Assembly: GCA_016721385.1 (NCBI GenBank)
Contig: JADKIE010000001.1
Coordinates: 614,501-678,500 of the forward strand
From: Chitinophagaceae bacterium
GTDB lineage: Bacteria > Bacteroidota > Bacteroidia > Chitinophagales > Chitinophagaceae
Direction of reading: 5' to 3'
Length of the DNA: 64,000 bases
In this document: piece after piece, positions 61,579-64,000 of the stretch
How positions within the stretch are numbered: the stretch's first letter is position 1
Layout of the letters: each line of letters starts with the position of its first letter
Translations under genes and position numbers: made by a program
Notes under the pieces: generated by a model
Databases searched by the model: none
The model's input: the letters and a program-made list of their open reading frames with translations, nothing else
Told to the model about the DNA's origin: nothing

Positions 61579-62586
61579 ATGAACATGAGAAAATTAATAA
61601 CATTTATTGGTGCCCTTTTTATCACTTTGGTGATAAATGCCCAAGATCCTCATTTTTCGCAATTTTTTGCATCGCCACTTACGCTAAATCCGGCCTTTAC
61701 CGGTAAGTTTGATGGTATTTGGCGTTTAACGGCCAATCACAGAGATCAGTGGCCATCTATACCCAAAGCATATGTAACAACCAGCGCTTCGGTTGATTTT
61801 GGAATTTTAAAAAGTAAAATTCCGGAAAAAGATGTATTTGGCGTGGGCTTTTCGGGTTTGGCAGATGCAAGTTCTAATAAAATATTAAAATTAAATTATG
61901 GCTCAGCTTCACTTTCGTATCATAAAGCATTAAGTGAAGATGGATATAGCACCATTGGTGCTGGTTTTCAGGCAACATACAGCAGTTTAAGTTTAGATCA
62001 AACAAAACTTACGTTTGAAGATATGCTTACGCAAAACGGCTTTACAGGCACTACTTCGGATGTACTTACGAATGGAAATAATCAAAATTATTTTGATATT
62101 AATGCCGGTGTTTTATATTCGGGATCTACCAACGGTAGCAATAATTTTTACATTGGTGCTTCCATGTATCATATTAACAGGCCCAAGGTTAGTTTTAAAG
62201 ATAAAAACTGGTTTTTAACAGGCCGCATTACAGCGCATGCCGGTGGTTATTTTCCTATTGCCGATAATCTTTCTATAAACGGCTCTGTAATACATCAAAT
62301 ACAAAACAAGGCCAGCGAAACTACTTTTGGTGCTGCATTAAGCATTAATGCAAATGGAAGTATGGAAAACCCAACAAATGTTTATGCGGGCAGTTGGCTG
62401 CGTTTAAATGATGCTGTTATTCCTTACTTAGGTTTAGAGTTTAATGGCCTTCGTATTGGCGCCAGTTACGATATTAATATTTCAAATTTAAGAGCTGCAA
62501 CAGCAAGCCGTGGTGGTATGGAGCTTTCGTTAATTTATATTAAGAAACCTGCAGAGCCAAGCGGCATACCTTGCCCAAGATTTTAA
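61579..62586 (+). CDS. PorP/SprF-family membrane protein (type IX secretion/gliding)
   Basis: A 335-residue protein with signal peptide M-R-K-L-I-T-F-I-G-A-L-F-I-T-L-V-I-N-A-Q. The family hallmark D-P-H-F-S-Q-F-F-A-S-P-L-T-L-N-P-A-F-T-G follows, then W-R-L-T-A-N-H-R-D-Q-W-P-S. Beta-barrel strands run to the C-terminal G-G-M-E-L-S-L-I-Y. PorP/SprF proteins anchor C-terminally tagged substrates of the type IX system in Bacteroidota. No tagged partner gene adjoins on either side. A TATCTTTA box lies 19 nt upstream, and a terminator lies 8 nt downstream. Confidence 0.88.
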   Translation: MNMRKLITFIGALFITLVINAQDPHFSQFFASPLTLNPAFTGKFDGIWRLTANHRDQWPSIPKAYVTTSASVDFGILKSKIPEKDVFGVGFSGLADASSNKILKLNYGSASLSYHKALSEDGYSTIGAGFQATYSSLSLDQTKLTFEDMLTQNGFTGTTSDVLTNGNNQNYFDINAGVLYSGSTNGSNNFYIGASMYHINRPKVSFKDKNWFLTGRITAHAGGYFPIADNLSINGSVIHQIQNKASETTFGAALSINANGSMENPTNVYAGSWLRLNDAVIPYLGLEFNGLRIGASYDINISNLRAATASRGGMELSLIYIKKPAEPSGIPCPRF

Positions 62587-62594
62587 TATAATTT

Positions 62595-62619
62595 AAGCCG
62601 CATTTACTGCGGCTTTTTT
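62595..62619 (+). terminator. Intrinsic terminator between convergent genes
   Basis: AAGCCGCA, a TTTAC loop and TGCGGCTT followed by TTTTTA, between the PorP gene and the end of the glycosylase gene. It may serve both strands. Confidence 0.8.
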
Positions 62620-63241
62620 ATTTGTTAGGATAGCTGCTTACAAACTTATTTCCTTTTACATAAAACCTGTATGGGTAATTGGCTGCTATTCCTGCACTTT
62701 CTACACCTATGCGTTTGCTAATGCCTATTTGTGTTTCATTAAATTTTCTTGTATTAAAAAACTGTTCATCTTCGCCAATGAAAATTTGATGCTCCAATAA
62801 ATTTAAGCCACTATGCTCTTTACTTATCCCTAATGCCTTACCTACATTGCCCGGACCTTTTGTTAATGTACTATCCAGTTGTTTTTTGCCGGTACGTTTA
62901 AGCATTGTATCTATTCCTTGCAAAGGTTCTATTGCTCTTATTAAAACAGCGTCGGGTATATTTTTTTTGTTGGTTACTACATTAAACAGATGATGCATAC
63001 CATAACATATGTAAACATAGGCTACACCCCGTTTAGCATACATCATTTCATTACGCAGGGTACGTTTTCCGTTGTAGGAGTGAGATGCGTTGTCTGTAAT
63101 GCCAATATATGCTTCCGTTTCTACAATTATACCCGATGTAATTGTGTTATTAAATTTAGTAACTAAAATTTTGCCAAGTAGTTCCTTTGCAATTAATACT
63201 ACATCTTCCCGATTGTAAAAAGAGATTGGTAATTTTTTCAT
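62618..63241 (-). CDS. DNA-3-methyladenine glycosylase (AAG/MPG type)
   Basis: A 207-residue Aag-fold glycosylase. Motifs: A-K-E-L-L-G-K-I-L-V, I-V-E-T-E-A-Y-I-G with the catalytic Glu, D-N-A-S-H-S-Y-N-G-K-R-T-L-R-N, M-Y-A-K-R-G-V-A-Y-V-Y-I-C-Y-G-M-H-H (DNA-intercalating and base-pocket residues), and A-V-L-I-R-A-I-E-P-L followed later by K-G-P-G-N-V-G-K-A-L-G-I. It removes alkylated purines and hypoxanthine in base-excision repair. Length and motif order are normal. Confidence 0.92.
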   Translation of the reverse strand: MKKLPISFYNREDVVLIAKELLGKILVTKFNNTITSGIIVETEAYIGITDNASHSYNGKRTLRNEMMYAKRGVAYVYICYGMHHLFNVVTNKKNIPDAVLIRAIEPLQGIDTMLKRTGKKQLDSTLTKGPGNVGKALGISKEHSGLNLLEHQIFIGEDEQFFNTRKFNETQIGISKRIGVESAGIAANYPYRFYVKGNKFVSSYPNK

Positions 63242-63282
63242 TTATGAGTTATCTTTAAAGCCATAATACTAAGTTAATAATA

Positions 63283-64000
63283 ATGCTTAAAGAAATTATA
63301 ACAGCCATTCAAGCTTATTTTCAAACACACAGGTTTATTTCCAAACACCGGCTGTGGAAATGGATTTTTATACCCGGCTTAATATATGCTTTGCTTTTTT
63401 GTGCAGGTATGTATTTTTTTTGGAAAAGCAGTAACAGTGCTATATCCTTTATGCTGCTAAAAACCGGCATTAAAGATTGGATGGAGAGCATACACAACAG
63501 TTGGTTAAACTGGTTGTTTATTTTTGGGCAAATAATGCTTCAACTCGTTTTTTTACTTTTTTACTTTTCCTTATTTAAATACATATTTTTAGTAATTGGC
63601 TCGCCTGTATTTGCTTATTTAAGCGAAAAAACGGAAGGCATTATTGAGGGCAAAGATTTCCCATTTAGTTTTAAACAATTGCTAAAAGATATTGCCAGAG
63701 GTATAAAACTGGCATTTCGTAACATGCTTTGGCAAACCGTTTATACAGTTTCAATTTTAATACTCTCTTTTATACCTGTTATTGGTTGGATTACGCCTTT
63801 AATTGCCTTATTTGTTGAATGCTATTATTTTGGCTTTTCAATGCTGGATTATAGCTGCGAAAGAAACAGGCTTTCCACATCGCAAAGTATTGCTTTTATT
63901 GGCAGACATAAAGGTTTGGCAGTGGGCAATGGCTTAATATTTTATTTAATGCACTTTATACCTGTTTTGGGTTGGATATTAGCCCCAAGCTATGCGGTAA
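63283..64000 (+). CDS. EI24/CysZ-like membrane protein, truncated by window edge
   Basis: ATG at 63283 opens a frame that stays open to the window end, 239 codons. It starts M-L-K-E-I-I-T-A-I-Q-A-Y-F-Q-T-H and has a series of membrane helices: I-P-G-L-I-Y-A-L-L-F-C-A-G-M-Y, L-Q-L-V-F-L-L-F-Y-F-S-L-F, S-I-L-I-L-S-F-I-P-V-I-G-W and L-I-F-Y-L-M-H-F-I-P-V-L-G-W. The repeated I-P-V-[IL]-G-W and a C-Y-Y-F-G-F-S-M-L-D-Y-S segment are typical of the EI24/CysZ superfamily, which includes sulfate transporters. Substrate not determinable. A TATCTTTA box lies 25 nt upstream. Confidence 0.75.
   Translation, partial: MLKEIITAIQAYFQTHRFISKHRLWKWIFIPGLIYALLFCAGMYFFWKSSNSAISFMLLKTGIKDWMESIHNSWLNWLFIFGQIMLQLVFLLFYFSLFKYIFLVIGSPVFAYLSEKTEGIIEGKDFPFSFKQLLKDIARGIKLAFRNMLWQTVYTVSILILSFIPVIGWITPLIALFVECYYFGFSMLDYSCERNRLSTSQSIAFIGRHKGLAVGNGLIFYLMHFIPVLGWILAPSYAV

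Noticed and set aside
1..64000. tRNA or rRNA genes and a tRNA-type attachment site for the prophage
   Set aside because: I found no cloverleaf or rRNA sequence by eye. The Mu-like gene content also predicts transposition, not tRNA-site integration. A tRNA-scanning program would be decisive.

Overview
The window looks like an A+T-rich Bacteroidota chromosome, most likely a Chitinophagaceae-like member. Reasons: a PorP/SprF-family protein (type IX secretion), a TonB-dependent receptor with a carboxypeptidase-regulatory-like plug extension, many lipoproteins and signal peptides ending in A-Q, TAnnTTTG/TATCTTT[AG] -7 boxes in place of sigma70 boxes, and short dispersed palindromes of the type common in this phylum. 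The genus cannot be fixed from sequence alone.

Region 1 (about 1-27,550) is the right-hand part of a Mu-like, contractile-tailed (sheath-bearing) prophage. The left end, with the expected transposase genes, lies outside the window. Early genes on + include an HNH endonuclease, a replication-protein-like fragment and GemA. A head module on - runs leftward: small and large terminase, gp36-like, DUF935-type portal, Mu F-like minor head protein with a nuclease-like C terminus, Mu G-like protein and a tail-completion-like protein. A divergent module on + runs rightward from a good Bacteroidota promoter near 8.6 kb: protease/scaffold, major capsid, two holin-like proteins, a u-spanin-like lipoprotein, M15 endolysin, sheath, tube, tail chaperone with a slippery A AAA AAG site, tape measure, hub, baseplate J, fibres, and a subtilisin-like protease among the fibres. 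A terminator and two 22-bp-spaced repeats near 27.5 kb look like the right end.

Region 2 (27.6-64 kb) is host chromosome: the pntA1-pntA2-pntB transhydrogenase operon interrupted by a four-helix-bundle gene; a thyA-folA cluster interrupted by a second four-helix-bundle gene between perfect 15-bp inverted repeats; mnmA; a Cys/Met PLP enzyme; a GNAT enzyme with a palindromic repeat inserted in frame; a propeller-like lipoprotein; two unrelated isocitrate dehydrogenases in tandem; a THUMP methyltransferase; an aminotransferase; a secreted SAM-hydrolase-like protein; a TonB receptor; amt; a DPP4-like peptidase; an S4 protein and trmD; adenine deaminase; upp; PorP; and 3-methyladenine glycosylase.

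Two things cut across the window. First, more than twenty genes, phage and host alike, are split by one-base length differences, mostly a missing A or T in a short run. Adding one base restores a convincing protein almost every time, so the likeliest cause is consensus error, not gene decay. I give reconstructed spans and state each break. Second, a short dispersed element (TGTACAAGAGTGCGACGCCA, four full copies and one truncated copy, all on +) lies 34-43 nt downstream of a TAnnTTTG box. In all full copies it opens a tiny reading frame M-Y-K-S-A-T-P-[M/L]-K, starting with ATG or TTG. One such frame overlaps the isocitrate dehydrogenase start by ATGA, and another ends 10 nt before upp. This candidate leader-peptide module is the most unusual non-genic signal here.
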